A DNA stretch of 64,000 bases. Source: Streptomyces scopuliridis RB72 (lineage in GTDB: Bacteria > Actinomycetota > Actinomycetes > Streptomycetales > Streptomycetaceae). The position numbers were made by a program, and so were the translations under genes. The stretch spans positions 124,001 through 188,000 of the forward strand of contig NZ_JOEI01000005.1 of the NCBI RefSeq assembly GCF_000718095.1, written 5' to 3'. Shown here one piece after another: positions 18,161 through 27,553 of the stretch. How positions within the stretch are numbered: the first letter of the stretch is position 1; each line of letters starts with the position of its first letter. Below the pieces are notes generated by a model that worked only from the letters and a program-made list of their open reading frames with translations, had not been told where the DNA came from and did no database searches.

Positions 18161-19597
18161 ATGGACCATGACGGGCTGGTGACCCGCCGGCTGATCGAGG
18201 CGGCGGCGCGCTCGGGCGCCGCGCTGATCGCGGAGACCGCCGCAGCGGTCTCCGGATGGGCGGTCCTGGTGGACCCGACCACGGGCGCCGTCTACAGCTC
18301 CCCCGACCGCGCGGCCGCGGCGGGTACCAGCGCGGCGGCAGGAGCCGGCGGCGCGGCGGCGCGGTCCGGGGACTCCGACGGCGGCTCCGACACGACGGTG
18401 CGGCAGGTGGTGGGAGCGGCGCTCGTGGTCCACGCCGGCCCGGATGTCTCCGCCCGCCGGGTCGAGCTGGTGACCCGGACCACGGCGGGACTGCTGGAAG
18501 TACGTGCCCGCCGCGCCGAAGAGCTCACGAGCGCGGAGATGCGGCTGCACGCCGTGGTGACGCGCCTGCTGCTGCGGGGGGAGACCGGGCTCGCGGCAGA
18601 GGTCATCGGCGGCCCGACCTCGCACGCCACCGTCTACCGGCTCTCCGGCGGCGCGGATCCGCAGGCCGCGTACCAGGCGGTGTGGCGCGCGCTGCTGCCC
18701 ACCGGTACCCGGCAGGGCGCGCCTACGCTCATCACCCTCCTGGACGGTGAACTCGTCGTCGTGGCTCTCCATGACGCCACCCGGGACGACGGACGAGTCC
18801 TCCGGCTGATCGCCCGCTCGGCGGAGCGGCACGGGCTGCTCGGCGGGGTCGCGGACCCCGCGCCGCTCGACATGCTCGCCGCGGCCTTCACCGAGGCCGG
18901 GCAGGCACGCGCCGGGGCGGCGGTGGGCCGCCGGCTGGTCCCCGCGGCCGGGCTCGGCGACCGTGCGCTGCTGCGGATCATCCCGCCCGACCGGCTCGCC
19001 ACATGGGCATCGTCCCTGCTGGGCCCCCTCGCACCGCCTCAGCGCCAGGCGCTGGAAGGATGGCTGCGCACCGGATCGGTCGGGGCCACGGCCCAGATGC
19101 TGGGAATCTCCCGCGGCACCGCGCGCTCACGGCTGCGGACGGCCGGCGAGCGGCTGGGAGGCCTGGACACACCTCTCGCCCTGGCACGGCTCTCCCTCGC
19201 ACTGCGTGCCCCGGCCGCCGGGCCGGTGGAGTCCGCCGGGTCCGCCGACGCGGACCCGGCCGCCGTGCTCCCCACCGAACTCGTTGATGCCGCGCAGGCG
19301 CGCCGCTGGGCCACCGCGCTGACCGAACCGCTCGACACACCACAACGGATCGCCCTGCGCGTCTGGCTCAACCATCTCGGCAGCGTCGCCCCGGCCGCCG
19401 AGGAACTCGGGCTGCACCGTACGACGCTCCGGCGGTGGCTGGAGGAGATCGGCCGACTGCTGGACGTGGACCTGTCGTCCGCCACCGTCCGCGCCGACCT
19501 CTGTCTGGCGCTGGAGACCCTTGCCGACTCGGACGACTCCCCCGGCGCGCTGCCACGCCGGGGAGGCCGTACGTACCAACGGTCGGGGGCTCTGTGA
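18161..19597 (+). CDS. PucR-type helix-turn-helix regulator
   Basis: The 478-residue protein has an N-terminal sensor-like region (GAF-like, about 20-110), a central region, and two tandem C-terminal HTH_30-type domains (GSVGATAQMLGISRGTARSR and GSVAPAAEELGLHRTTLRRW). Duplicated PucR HTHs of this kind occur in streptomycete regulators. It is cytosolic and DNA binding. It lies 78 nt after the DUF574 gene and converges with the NLR-like gene, 9 nt away. The target is unknown. Confidence 0.83.
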   Translation: MDHDGLVTRRLIEAAARSGAALIAETAAAVSGWAVLVDPTTGAVYSSPDRAAAAGTSAAAGAGGAAARSGDSDGGSDTTVRQVVGAALVVHAGPDVSARRVELVTRTTAGLLEVRARRAEELTSAEMRLHAVVTRLLLRGETGLAAEVIGGPTSHATVYRLSGGADPQAAYQAVWRALLPTGTRQGAPTLITLLDGELVVVALHDATRDDGRVLRLIARSAERHGLLGGVADPAPLDMLAAAFTEAGQARAGAAVGRRLVPAAGLGDRALLRIIPPDRLATWASSLLGPLAPPQRQALEGWLRTGSVGATAQMLGISRGTARSRLRTAGERLGGLDTPLALARLSLALRAPAAGPVESAGSADADPAAVLPTELVDAAQARRWATALTEPLDTPQRIALRVWLNHLGSVAPAAEELGLHRTTLRRWLEEIGRLLDVDLSSATVRADLCLALETLADSDDSPGALPRRGGRTYQRSGAL

Positions 19598-19606
19598 GGA
19601 CGGCCG

Positions 19607-21658
19607 TCAGTCCGCCCCCGGACCGGAACGTGCCTGCTGGGCCTCCTGTGCTCCCGTGAGCAGCCGGCGGGCGAGTTCAGTGTGGGGATGGCTGGGTCCG
19701 AAAACACGCTCTCGGTCGGCGAGGACGCGCTCGTGGAGTGCGCCGGCGCGGTCGAACTCACCTGCCAGTTGCAGGGCGTAGGCGAGGTTGCTGCGGGCAG
19801 TGAGGGTCTCGGGATGAGTAGGGCCAAGGACCCGTTCGTGATCTGTCAATGACTGATCGTGCAGCTCGACGGCCCGCGCCAGATCACCGGCCGACCGATA
19901 TGAACTCGCCAGATTGGCCCGCGCGTTGAGGGTGTGCGGGTGGTCGGGGCCGAGCGTGCGTGCGTAGTCGGCGAGGTTGCGTCGGTGCAGTTCGAGGGCG
20001 TCGCGTACGTCGCCCTTCAGGGCGTGCAGATAGGCGAGGTTGCTACGGGCCACCAGGGTGTCCGGGTGGTCCGGGCCCAGGACGCGCTCGCAGTCGGCGA
20101 GGTTGCGCAGATGCAGGGGTACGGCCCGCTCCAGGTCGCCGGCGGCGCGGAGGGCGCTGGCGAGAAAGCTGCGGGCGGCGAAGGTGATGGGATCGTCGGG
20201 GCCCCGGAGCTCGCCGAAGGCGGTCACGGCCCGCTCGGCGTAGCCGACGGCCAGGTCGAAGTGGCCCTCGCGCTGGAGGAAGACCGAGGTCGGGAGGCAG
20301 ATGGCGGCCGTGTCCTCGGTGTCCTGCTCGGGGCTGATCAGGTCGGTCAGCGCGTGGATGTGCGGCAGCAAGCTCCGCCAGCGGGCCCAGCCCGCCACGT
20401 TGGAAAGCGGGTCGTCGGGGAGTGAGCGCCGCAGCACCTGCTCGGCCTGCTGTTGAGCGCGGACGATCGCGTCGGCCGCGCGGTGGGGGTCGGCCGGGTC
20501 CGGGGTGCGGGTGACGGTCCGCACCAGGCGGTGAATGGTGAACGTCCGCCGGGTGAGCGTGATCATGCTGTACGTGTGCAGCAGCGCGAGGGCTTCGTCG
20601 ACCATGATGGGGTCCGCGTGCAGAGCGTGGGCCACATCCCGCGGAACCGGTTCGGAGGAGAACCAGGCGAAGGTACGCAGGATCTCGCCCGCGAGGGGTG
20701 CCTCCGCGGTGATGGCCCGTAGGGAGAGCTGCCAAATGCGGGCGATCGTACGGTGGTTGTCGCTCTCTCCCACCGCTCCGGTGGGCGCCGAGGCGGCGAA
20801 CATCCGGGCGGGGTACCGGCGTAGACGTTCGAGATACGCCTCCGGGGTGAGGGCGGTGTACTGCATGTAGGCGGCGGCCTGCTCCATGGCCAGTGGCAGA
20901 TGGCCCAGTTCGGCGGCGATCCGCTCCAGTACGGCTGCGGAGGATGCGTCTGATTCCTCGATGTCGTCCGCCTCGATAATGCGTGTGAGCATGTCCACCG
21001 CTGCCTCGGAGGGCAGCGTACGCAGAGCCAGTGGCTTCGCGAGCCGGTGCCAGCCGGTCGAACGGCGGCTGGTGATCAGATGCCGCCCGGTGGTGAGCGG
21101 GCCGATGACGGATTCCAGGTCGCCGGGTGACTCGGCGTTGTCGAAGACCAGCAGCCAGCCCTCGTGTGTCTGGAGCCAGTTGAGCGCCCAGGCCGCGCCC
21201 TCGGCGCTGTTGCCGGTGGTGAGGTGCGCGTAGGGGTTGAGCCGCGCGGCGAGATCGGCGAGTGCGTGGGTGATGCTGCTGGGTGTCTCCGCCGGGATCC
21301 ACCAGATGGGGTTGTAGCGGGAACGGTGGTGATGGGCGAAGTGGAGGGCGAGCGTGCTCTTGCCCATGCCGCCCAGGCCGTGCACGACGGCCGGCGTCGT
21401 CGGGGGTCCGTCGCTCATCGCCGCGGAGAGTTCGGCCATGTCCGCCCGGCGACCGACGAAGACAGGGCTGTGGGGCGCGGGGAGGTTGGTCAGTCCCCCG
21501 GCCGCCACCACCTCGGCCGGCGCCGTGAACGCCTCCGCGGGCAGATGCACCGTACGACTGTCGATCGTGGCGCCGTCGCCGGTGCTGATGATGCCGTAGT
21601 TGGTGGCCGCCGCTGCCGCGCGGGCCCCGGAGGCCGCGACACCGGGCGTCTCGGTCAT
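19607..21658 (-). CDS. NLR-like NB-ARC ATPase with TPR repeats
   Basis: The 683-residue protein begins with a short Gly/Ser/Thr motif (NYGIISTGDGATI, about 20-32) and a linker. An NB-ARC/STAND NTPase follows: P-loop GLGGMGKST (94-102), Walker B LLVFDN, sensor HLITSRRSTGW and GLPL-type GHLPLAMEQAA. A winged-helix region and kinesin-light-chain-like TPRs (about 470-670, unit LGPDHPxTLxARxNLA) complete it. Such proteins are signal-gated switches, several of which act in anti-phage or suicide responses. ATG overlaps the stop of the upstream small gene by 4 nt, so the two are coupled, and both carry the same terminal motif. No enzymatic effector is fused, so the small partner is the probable effector. 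Confidence 0.9.
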   Translation of the reverse strand: MTETPGVAASGARAAAAATNYGIISTGDGATIDSRTVHLPAEAFTAPAEVVAAGGLTNLPAPHSPVFVGRRADMAELSAAMSDGPPTTPAVVHGLGGMGKSTLALHFAHHHRSRYNPIWWIPAETPSSITHALADLAARLNPYAHLTTGNSAEGAAWALNWLQTHEGWLLVFDNAESPGDLESVIGPLTTGRHLITSRRSTGWHRLAKPLALRTLPSEAAVDMLTRIIEADDIEESDASSAAVLERIAAELGHLPLAMEQAAAYMQYTALTPEAYLERLRRYPARMFAASAPTGAVGESDNHRTIARIWQLSLRAITAEAPLAGEILRTFAWFSSEPVPRDVAHALHADPIMVDEALALLHTYSMITLTRRTFTIHRLVRTVTRTPDPADPHRAADAIVRAQQQAEQVLRRSLPDDPLSNVAGWARWRSLLPHIHALTDLISPEQDTEDTAAICLPTSVFLQREGHFDLAVGYAERAVTAFGELRGPDDPITFAARSFLASALRAAGDLERAVPLHLRNLADCERVLGPDHPDTLVARSNLAYLHALKGDVRDALELHRRNLADYARTLGPDHPHTLNARANLASSYRSAGDLARAVELHDQSLTDHERVLGPTHPETLTARSNLAYALQLAGEFDRAGALHERVLADRERVFGPSHPHTELARRLLTGAQEAQQARSGPGAD

Positions 21659-22059
21659 CGCTGGATGTCAGCCCCGCTGCCCGTGCTGATGATCCCGGAG
21701 TTGTTCCGCACCGCCACGGCCCCCGCACCGGAGGCGGTGAAGGACACACCGGCAGCGGGAAGAAGGCGGGCGATCTCCGTGGCAAGGGCGGGGTCGTCGA
21801 GCAGAGCCCGCTTGATGTGCGCGCGCAGCAGAGCCTGGAAGTCCTCGTCGTCCGGCACCTCGGCCAGATTGGAGACCGCGCCCTCGATGGCCTCGCGGCT
21901 CTCCTCACGATGCCACAGACGCTGCACGATCCGGCGTCCCAGCGACACCGTCGCATCAGCGGCCGTGTCGGTGGTCCTGGTCAGCACGGCCGTACCGTAG
22001 GCGGTAACCGCCGCCGTGATGTACGGCGTTACCTCGGTGGCCACGGCCAGAGCATCCAC
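21655..22059 (-). CDS. Small effector-like protein with C-terminal amyloid-type motif
   Basis: The 134-residue protein starts at GTG 22059 (GGGGGAG upstream). Residues 1-30 are hydrophobic/Ala-Thr rich (ATEVTPYITAAVTAYGTAVL), followed by a basic-aromatic patch (GRRIVQRLWH). Acidic helices come next (EDFQALLRAHIKRALLDDPA), then a flexible linker and the terminal motif NNSGIISTGSGADI (119-132). The motif is nearly the same as that at the N-terminus of the coupled NLR. This is the layout described for bacterial HeLo-like (Bell) effectors with amyloid signalling motifs (BASS): the ATPase templates the motif and the hydrophobic head attacks the membrane. Function is inference; gene and motif pairing are visible. 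Confidence 0.75.
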   Translation of the reverse strand: MDALAVATEVTPYITAAVTAYGTAVLTRTTDTAADATVSLGRRIVQRLWHREESREAIEGAVSNLAEVPDDEDFQALLRAHIKRALLDDPALATEIARLLPAAGVSFTASGAGAVAVRNNSGIISTGSGADIQR

Positions 22060-22379
22060 AACGCTCCCCCTCGCACATCGTCGGACACCCCGGTCATAGT
22101 ACGGAAGCGACCCGCCGTCCACCAGGAAGTATCGGGTCGATCACCCGTCGGAATATCCTCCGGGGCAAGGGAGTTGGCAGCGAGGAACTCACCGATTCCC
22201 CTTCCCCCGGTCGGCGAGCGGCTCGCGGCCCTCAGCCGCCGACGAGCGGGCGGCGCTCCGCGCCAAGACGTTCTTCCAGCGTGAGGCGCCGCTCGCGCGG
22301 TTCGCCTGAGGAGTCGGCCGGGGTGCCGACGGAGCGCCGTCGACATGGCCGTGGGCAGCCGGACATACCATTCGCGTCC
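22060..22379. other. Divergent promoter region of effector and epoxide hydrolase genes
   Basis: About 320 nt between two divergent starts. No convincing gene, repeat or hairpin was found. It should hold both promoters. Confidence 0.5.
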
Positions 22380-23582
22380 ATGACGACGTTGGCACATGAG
22401 AACATCCGCCCCTTCCACCTCGACATCCCCCAGAGCGATCTGGACGATCTGCGCGAGCGCCTCGATCGCACCCGCTGGCCGGACGAACTGCCAGGGGTGG
22501 GGTGGGCCTACGGCATCCCACTCGACTACCTCAAGGAACTCGCACAGTACTGGCGGCACGAGTACGACTGGCGGGCCGCCGAAGCCGAACTGAACGCATG
22601 GCCGCAGTTCACCACCACCATCGACGGTGCGAACATCCACTTCGCCCATGTCCTGTCACCGGAACCGGACGCGACCCCGCTGATGATGACGCACGGCTGG
22701 CCGGGCTCGATCGTCGAGTTCGCCCAGGTCGTCGGCCCGCTCACCGACCCGCGCGCGTACGGCGGCGACCCTTCCGATGCGTTCCACCTGGTGCTGCCGA
22801 GCATCCCCGGGTTCGGGCTGTCCGGCCCGACGAGGGAAACGGGCTGGGAGTTCCGGCGGGTGGCAGCCGCGTTCGCCGAGCTGATGCGGCGCCTCGGCTA
22901 CGAACGGTACGGAGTGCAGGGCGGTGACTGGGGAGCGGCCATTTCCCGGGAGATCGGCCGGACCCGGCCCGACCGGGTCATCGGCGTCCATCTGAACCTG
23001 CTGCCGAACGCGGCGCCTACGCGGGAACCCGGCGCGGACGAACTGGACGCGCTGCCCCCGGATGAGCGCGAGCGCACGCTGGCCTCCTGGGCACGTGTCC
23101 AGGAGTGGACTCGGGACCGCCAGGGATACGCCGACATCCAGTCCACCCGGCCGCAGACGCTGGCGTACGGTCTGACCGACTCGCCGGTGGGCCAACTGGC
23201 CTGGATCGCGGAGAAGTTCAAGGAGTGGACCGACTCCCGGGACCGCCCGGAGGATGCCGTCGACCGCGACCAGATGCTCACGAACGTGATGCTGTACTGG
23301 CTGACCGGCACGGCCGGCTCGTCGGCCCGTATCTACTACGAGCGGGCACACTCCGACTACTGGGGCACCCGGCCCGAACCGTCAACGGCGCCGACCGCGC
23401 TGGCCGACTTCCCGCGGGACAACTTCATCCCGCTGCGGCATATCGCGGGCCGGACGAACACCATCGTGCAGTGGACGGAGTACGACCGGGGCGGGCACTT
23501 CCCGGCCATGGAACAGCCGGACCTGCTGGTCGACGACGTACGCCGGTTCTTCCGGATGGTCGGCAGGGCGCCTGACGCGTGA
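22380..23582 (+). CDS. Epoxide hydrolase, EHN type
   Basis: The 400-residue protein has the N-terminal EHN domain (about 8-110: RPFHLDIPQSDLDDLRERLD ... DWRAAEAELNAWPQF). The alpha/beta hydrolase core has oxyanion motif THGWPGSIVEF, nucleophile Asp in VQGGDWGAAISREIG and C-terminal base His in GGHFPAMEQPD. These enzymes open epoxides by covalent Asp-ester catalysis. Start 22380 is the first Met before the conserved domain; a longer frame upstream is arginine-rich and unsupported. Monocistronic, diverging from the effector/NLR pair. Confidence 0.92.
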   Translation: MTTLAHENIRPFHLDIPQSDLDDLRERLDRTRWPDELPGVGWAYGIPLDYLKELAQYWRHEYDWRAAEAELNAWPQFTTTIDGANIHFAHVLSPEPDATPLMMTHGWPGSIVEFAQVVGPLTDPRAYGGDPSDAFHLVLPSIPGFGLSGPTRETGWEFRRVAAAFAELMRRLGYERYGVQGGDWGAAISREIGRTRPDRVIGVHLNLLPNAAPTREPGADELDALPPDERERTLASWARVQEWTRDRQGYADIQSTRPQTLAYGLTDSPVGQLAWIAEKFKEWTDSRDRPEDAVDRDQMLTNVMLYWLTGTAGSSARIYYERAHSDYWGTRPEPSTAPTALADFPRDNFIPLRHIAGRTNTIVQWTEYDRGGHFPAMEQPDLLVDDVRRFFRMVGRAPDA

Positions 23583-23772
23583 CGGCCGGCACTCGCCGGC
23601 TCCGTCCTGGCGGGCGCCCGCACACCGGCCGCGCCACAGGCGAGGATCGCTCCGGCGAAGACGAGTTGTCGTTGCCGCCGATGTCGGCTGCGAACCGGAT
23701 CCATCCCTCCACTCTGGATGCTGTATACAATCTTCACCAGTCCCTTTGTCTCTATCGCTCGATAACCGGCGC

Positions 23773-25494
23773 TTATGAACGCGGCGTCGGCGCTCCGGGC
23801 AGGGCGCTGAACTGCTCGGGGTTGGCGGTCGGCCGTGACTTGCGTACGAACGCCCGGCGCAGCGCGTGGTACGGCGCCTGCGGGTCGAAGAAGATGTCAC
23901 GCATCCGGGCGAGTTCCGCCTCGCGGTAGGCGGAGAGCGGTGTGACGGACCGGTACCGGTCGTTCTCCGGCCGGGTCCGCCGCTGGGCGACGGGCGACTC
24001 CGCCACCCGCGCCGCCAGCATCCGCACCTGTCCGCCGAAGTCCTCGGGCCCGCAGTGGACGATCCGGTCGACCAGCCCCAGTCTCCGCGCGGCCGTCGCG
24101 CTCACCGGCAGCGCCTCCTGGGTCAGCCGCCGGGCGGCGTCCGTCCCCACCCGGCGCGGCAGGGTGTACGTCCAGTACTCCGAGCCGTACAGGCCCATCA
24201 GCCGGTAGTGCGGGTTGAGCACCACGCCCGAGCGGCACCACACCTGGTCGGCGGCGAGCGCCAGCATCACACCCCCGGCCGCCGCGTTGCCGCCGAGCGC
24301 CGCGACGGTGATCCGGTCCGTCGTCGTCAGGACCGCCGCGACCAGGTCGTCCATCGCCTGGATATTGGCCCAGGATTCCTCGGCCGGGTCGGCGGCGGCC
24401 TCGATCACATGGAGGTGGATGCCGTTCGAGAAGAAGTCCCGGCCGCCGCCGAGCACCAGCACCGAGGTGGGGCGCGCACAGGCGGCGCGATAGGCGGCGA
24501 GCAGGCGCCGGCAGTGGTCGGTGCTCATCGCGCCGCCGGGAAAGGCGAAGTCCAGCACGCCGACCGACTCGTCCTCCCGGTAGCGGATGTCCGTCCAGGA
24601 GTCACCGTCCACCTCTGTGTCACCCCCCGACCGCGTCGGCGGCTCCGGCAGTTCCGGCAGTTTCGGCAGCAGCGCGCCGAGGGCGAGTACGGCGGGGAGC
24701 TTGATGCCGGTCTGCCCGCCGGGGCGCTTGCGGGCGCGCAGTTCGGGAATCCACACCGCGCCGTCGGCGGTCGCCCGGCAGACGGCGCCGGCGCGGGTGG
24801 CGAGCAGATCGCCGGGGCGTCCGCGCAGCCGGTACTCGGGGCTGCCACCATGCAGGAACCACTCGGCGCCGCGGAGTTCGCCGGCGACCCCGGGCTGCGA
24901 GTCGGCGGCGCGCAACGCCCGTAGCACCGCTGCCGTACCGTCCCGTTGCCAGTCGATACGCCGCAGGCCCTGCTCGAAGTACGGCCGGGTGCGCCCGGCG
25001 GCCGGCAGATCCGCCTGTCGCCGCGGTACGTAATCGCCGGAAGCGACCCGGTCGACGGCGAGCAGCACGGCCTCCAGCGCGGCGTCGGAGACCTCGCCCC
25101 GGTAGAGGCCGCTCTTGGTGACGCCCGCGGGCACCGCGCAGGACACGGTGGCCCAGACATCACCGCCGTCCATCACCGCGTCAGCCTGCAGGACGGTCAC
25201 ACCCCACTGGCGCGCGCCTTCGTGGAGGGCCCAGTCCAGCGAGGAGGGCCCGCGGTCGCCGACCGGCCCCGGGTGGACGATGAGACAGGTATGCGCGGAC
25301 CACACGTCGGCGGGGATCGCGCTCGTCAGCATGGGAGCCAGGATCAGTTCGGGCGCGTGCCGTCGCACGGCCTCCCGTAACGCGTCGTCATTCAGGGCCA
25401 GTTGGACCCCGACCAGGTGGCCGCGGTCGCGCAGTTCGACGAAGACCCGCTGGGTCAGACTGTTGAACGCGCTTGAGACAAGCAGGATCCGCAC
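23773..25494 (-). CDS. hypX: HypX/HoxX-like formyl-THF transferase / enoyl-CoA hydratase fusion
   Basis: The 573-residue protein has an N-terminal formyltransferase domain (about 1-260; LIVHPGPVGDRGPSSLDWAL and a DGGDVWAT motif) and a C-terminal crotonase domain (about 295-540; VLVLGGGRDFFSNGIHLHV, NAAAGGVMLALAADQVW). This is the HypX architecture. In hydrogenase maturation HypX makes CO for the NiFe(CN)2CO centre from formyl-tetrahydrofolate via formyl-CoA. GTG start with GGGAGG upstream. No hydrogenase structural or hyp genes lie in the window, so the gene is an orphan here and may serve a remote hydrogenase or another CO/formyl reaction. Confidence 0.85.
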   Translation of the reverse strand: MRILLVSSAFNSLTQRVFVELRDRGHLVGVQLALNDDALREAVRRHAPELILAPMLTSAIPADVWSAHTCLIVHPGPVGDRGPSSLDWALHEGARQWGVTVLQADAVMDGGDVWATVSCAVPAGVTKSGLYRGEVSDAALEAVLLAVDRVASGDYVPRRQADLPAAGRTRPYFEQGLRRIDWQRDGTAAVLRALRAADSQPGVAGELRGAEWFLHGGSPEYRLRGRPGDLLATRAGAVCRATADGAVWIPELRARKRPGGQTGIKLPAVLALGALLPKLPELPEPPTRSGGDTEVDGDSWTDIRYREDESVGVLDFAFPGGAMSTDHCRRLLAAYRAACARPTSVLVLGGGRDFFSNGIHLHVIEAAADPAEESWANIQAMDDLVAAVLTTTDRITVAALGGNAAAGGVMLALAADQVWCRSGVVLNPHYRLMGLYGSEYWTYTLPRRVGTDAARRLTQEALPVSATAARRLGLVDRIVHCGPEDFGGQVRMLAARVAESPVAQRRTRPENDRYRSVTPLSAYREAELARMRDIFFDPQAPYHALRRAFVRKSRPTANPEQFSALPGAPTPRS

Positions 25495-25683
25495 GGTTGC
25501 CTCCCGGCCGCCCGGCGCACGGGGACGCGACGAGCCCGACCGTCAGCGATCATCACGCCGCATCGGCCGGCCGGCGCAGACGCGCGGCCGGAAGCCACCC
25601 GATCGGCGCAACTCCGACGTACGGCCCGACGTACGGCCGGCTTCCGGCCCGGCGTACGGCTGATGCCTCGCCCGGCGTACGGC

Positions 25684-26235
25684 TTACGGGCGCCTCCCGG
25701 CCGCCGCGGTGTCGTCGTAGACCAGCAGTCCGTCCTCGCGCAGCCGGACGCCCGGGGTGGCGGTGTGCCGGACCATCCGGCCGTCGTGCATCAGATGGAG
25801 CACCGGGTAGTGGCGGGCGAGAACAGCGAAGTCGGCGATGATCCGGCGATGGCAGCGCCACCACAGCGCTTCGCCGCACATGATCGCGGTCGCCGTCGTC
25901 CGGGCGTCCTGGAGCAGCTGGTCGACCGCCGCCAGGAAGGCCGGATCGCGGGTGTAGCCGGCGTAACCGCGGAACGAGGCGTTGCGCCAGATGGTGTCGG
26001 GCGAGTCGGACCGTACGGGTCGGAAGCCGCCGAGCCGGCGCTCCCAGCGGTAGGCGATTCCGGCGGCGGGCAGCCACCGCTGGAGGCGTTCGCGGCCGGC
26101 ATCGGGGTTGTGGCGGCTGCCCGGGGCGGTACGGATGTCGACCACGGAGGCGATGTGCGCGGCCCGCAGCAGGGCGGTCAGCTCCAGGTGGTCCGCCGTG
26201 CTGTGACCGAAGGTCACGAGCGGAAGGGTGGACAT
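25684..26235 (-). CDS. DUF488-family protein
   Basis: The 184-residue protein has the DUF488 signature: TFGHSTADHLELTALLRA at the N-terminus, SVVDIRTAPGSRHNPD, and the Cys/Arg-rich TAIMCGEALWWRCHRRIIAD. Start 26235 is preceded by GGAGG. DUF488 proteins are conserved cytosolic proteins of unproven function, often linked with DNA-related genes. It lies in line with HypX on the same strand, separated by about 190 nt containing short GCGTACGGC repeats. Confidence 0.88.
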   Translation of the reverse strand: MSTLPLVTFGHSTADHLELTALLRAAHIASVVDIRTAPGSRHNPDAGRERLQRWLPAAGIAYRWERRLGGFRPVRSDSPDTIWRNASFRGYAGYTRDPAFLAAVDQLLQDARTTATAIMCGEALWWRCHRRIIADFAVLARHYPVLHLMHDGRMVRHTATPGVRLREDGLLVYDDTAAAGRRP

Positions 26236-26320
26236 GCCTCCAGCATCCCAAATCGCGCGCCGTCGGCCGGCTCGCTCGTGCGGACGCGGTGGGATCAGGC
26301 CAGGGCGGCCGGGGCAGCGA

Positions 26321-27013
26321 CTACCAGGGCAGGGAGCCCTTGACGTCGAAGTAGCCCCCGGTAGGACCGTCGGGGCCCACCTGCGCCATACGGACGATGA
26401 TCTCGGCGCCCTCCTCGACGGTCTGCGTGCCACTGTGCGCGTTCAGGTCCGTCGCGGTGTAACCGGGCTCCACCGCGTTGATCCGCATGTCCGGGAGCGC
26501 CTTCGCGTACTGCACGGTGACCATGTTGAGCGCGGCCTTCGACGCCGGGTAGGCGACCCCCGGGTACGCGTACGTCGGCGTGCCCACCGCCGAGACCAGG
26601 GTCTTCGAGGCCAGGCCGCTGCTGACGTTGACCACGACCGGCGCGGCCGACCGCCGTAGAAGCGGCAGGAACGCGTGGGTGACACGCACCACGCCGAAGA
26701 CGTTCGTGTCGAACAGCGGCCGCAGCATATCGGCGGTCACTTCCACGGCGCCGACCGCGTTCCCTTCGATGCCGGCGTTGTTGACCAGCACGTCCAGTCC
26801 GCCGTCGGCCTCGATGGTGCGCGCCGCGGCGGCGACGGACGCGTCGTCGGTGACATCGATGACGACCATCCGCGCGCCCAGCTGCTCGGCGGCGCGGCGC
26901 CCGCGCTCCGGGTCCCGGCTGCCCACGTAGACGGTGTGGCCCGCGGCGATGAGCCGGCGGGCGGTCTCGAAACCGAGGCCCTTGTTCGCTCCGGTGATCA
27001 GTGTTGTTGTCAT
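26321..27013 (-). CDS. Short-chain dehydrogenase/reductase
   Basis: The 231-residue protein has a classical SDR fold: NAD(P) motif LITGANKGLGFETAR, NNAG at LDVLVNNAGIEGN, catalytic Ser in NVSSGLAS, and YPASK (Tyr/Lys). The YPGVAYPASK context and PGYTATDLN resemble carbonyl-reductase-like enzymes. GGAG precedes the start. It reduces or oxidises a small carbonyl/alcohol; the substrate is unknown. It stands next to a zone of decayed genes. Confidence 0.92.
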   Translation of the reverse strand: MTTTLITGANKGLGFETARRLIAAGHTVYVGSRDPERGRRAAEQLGARMVVIDVTDDASVAAAARTIEADGGLDVLVNNAGIEGNAVGAVEVTADMLRPLFDTNVFGVVRVTHAFLPLLRRSAAPVVVNVSSGLASKTLVSAVGTPTYAYPGVAYPASKAALNMVTVQYAKALPDMRINAVEPGYTATDLNAHSGTQTVEEGAEIIVRMAQVGPDGPTGGYFDVKGSLPW

Positions 27014-27553
27014 GCCTCCAGGTTCCGGCCGGACGGTGTGGTCGGCCAGTGGTCCTGTTTTCCTGGGACTACCAGTACCAGGCTGGTCCACGGCCCGCGG
27101 TGCGCACGGGCTGCCCGCCGGCGGACACCGGCACGCGGCCGGAGTGCGCCCTTGGGAGTCCGGCGCCGTCGGCCACCACGAGGCCGCGCGCAAGACCGTC
27201 GATCCCCGCGCGCGGGCCCGCTGACACTGGACTGCGACGTGCTGACCCGACATGCGTATCGGGCTGGTTCGGGTTTCGCTGGAGGTGCTGTCCGGCCGCG
27301 TACATCCAACAGCCACCCCCGTGTCCGGGGCCGGACAGCTCGACTCATCACACACCTCATTCGCCCTCATTCGCGTAGCCGTTACTGACCGGACGGAAGG
27401 ACACCACGCTGTGTCCCGGGATGCGACAGCACGTTATAGCGGTCAGACTGACGGCGCGGGAGACGACGGTCCAATGAGGCAGCCGACTGTCCTCACTGGA
27501 CCGTCCCCCGTCCAGTCGCCGACACGCACAACGGGCCCGCGCCCCGGCACCGC

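Noticed and set aside
23700..23772. AT-rich stretch with GTATAC considered as an operator
   Set aside because: It lies between two gene ends (convergent), with no gene that it could serve and only one imperfect half-site.
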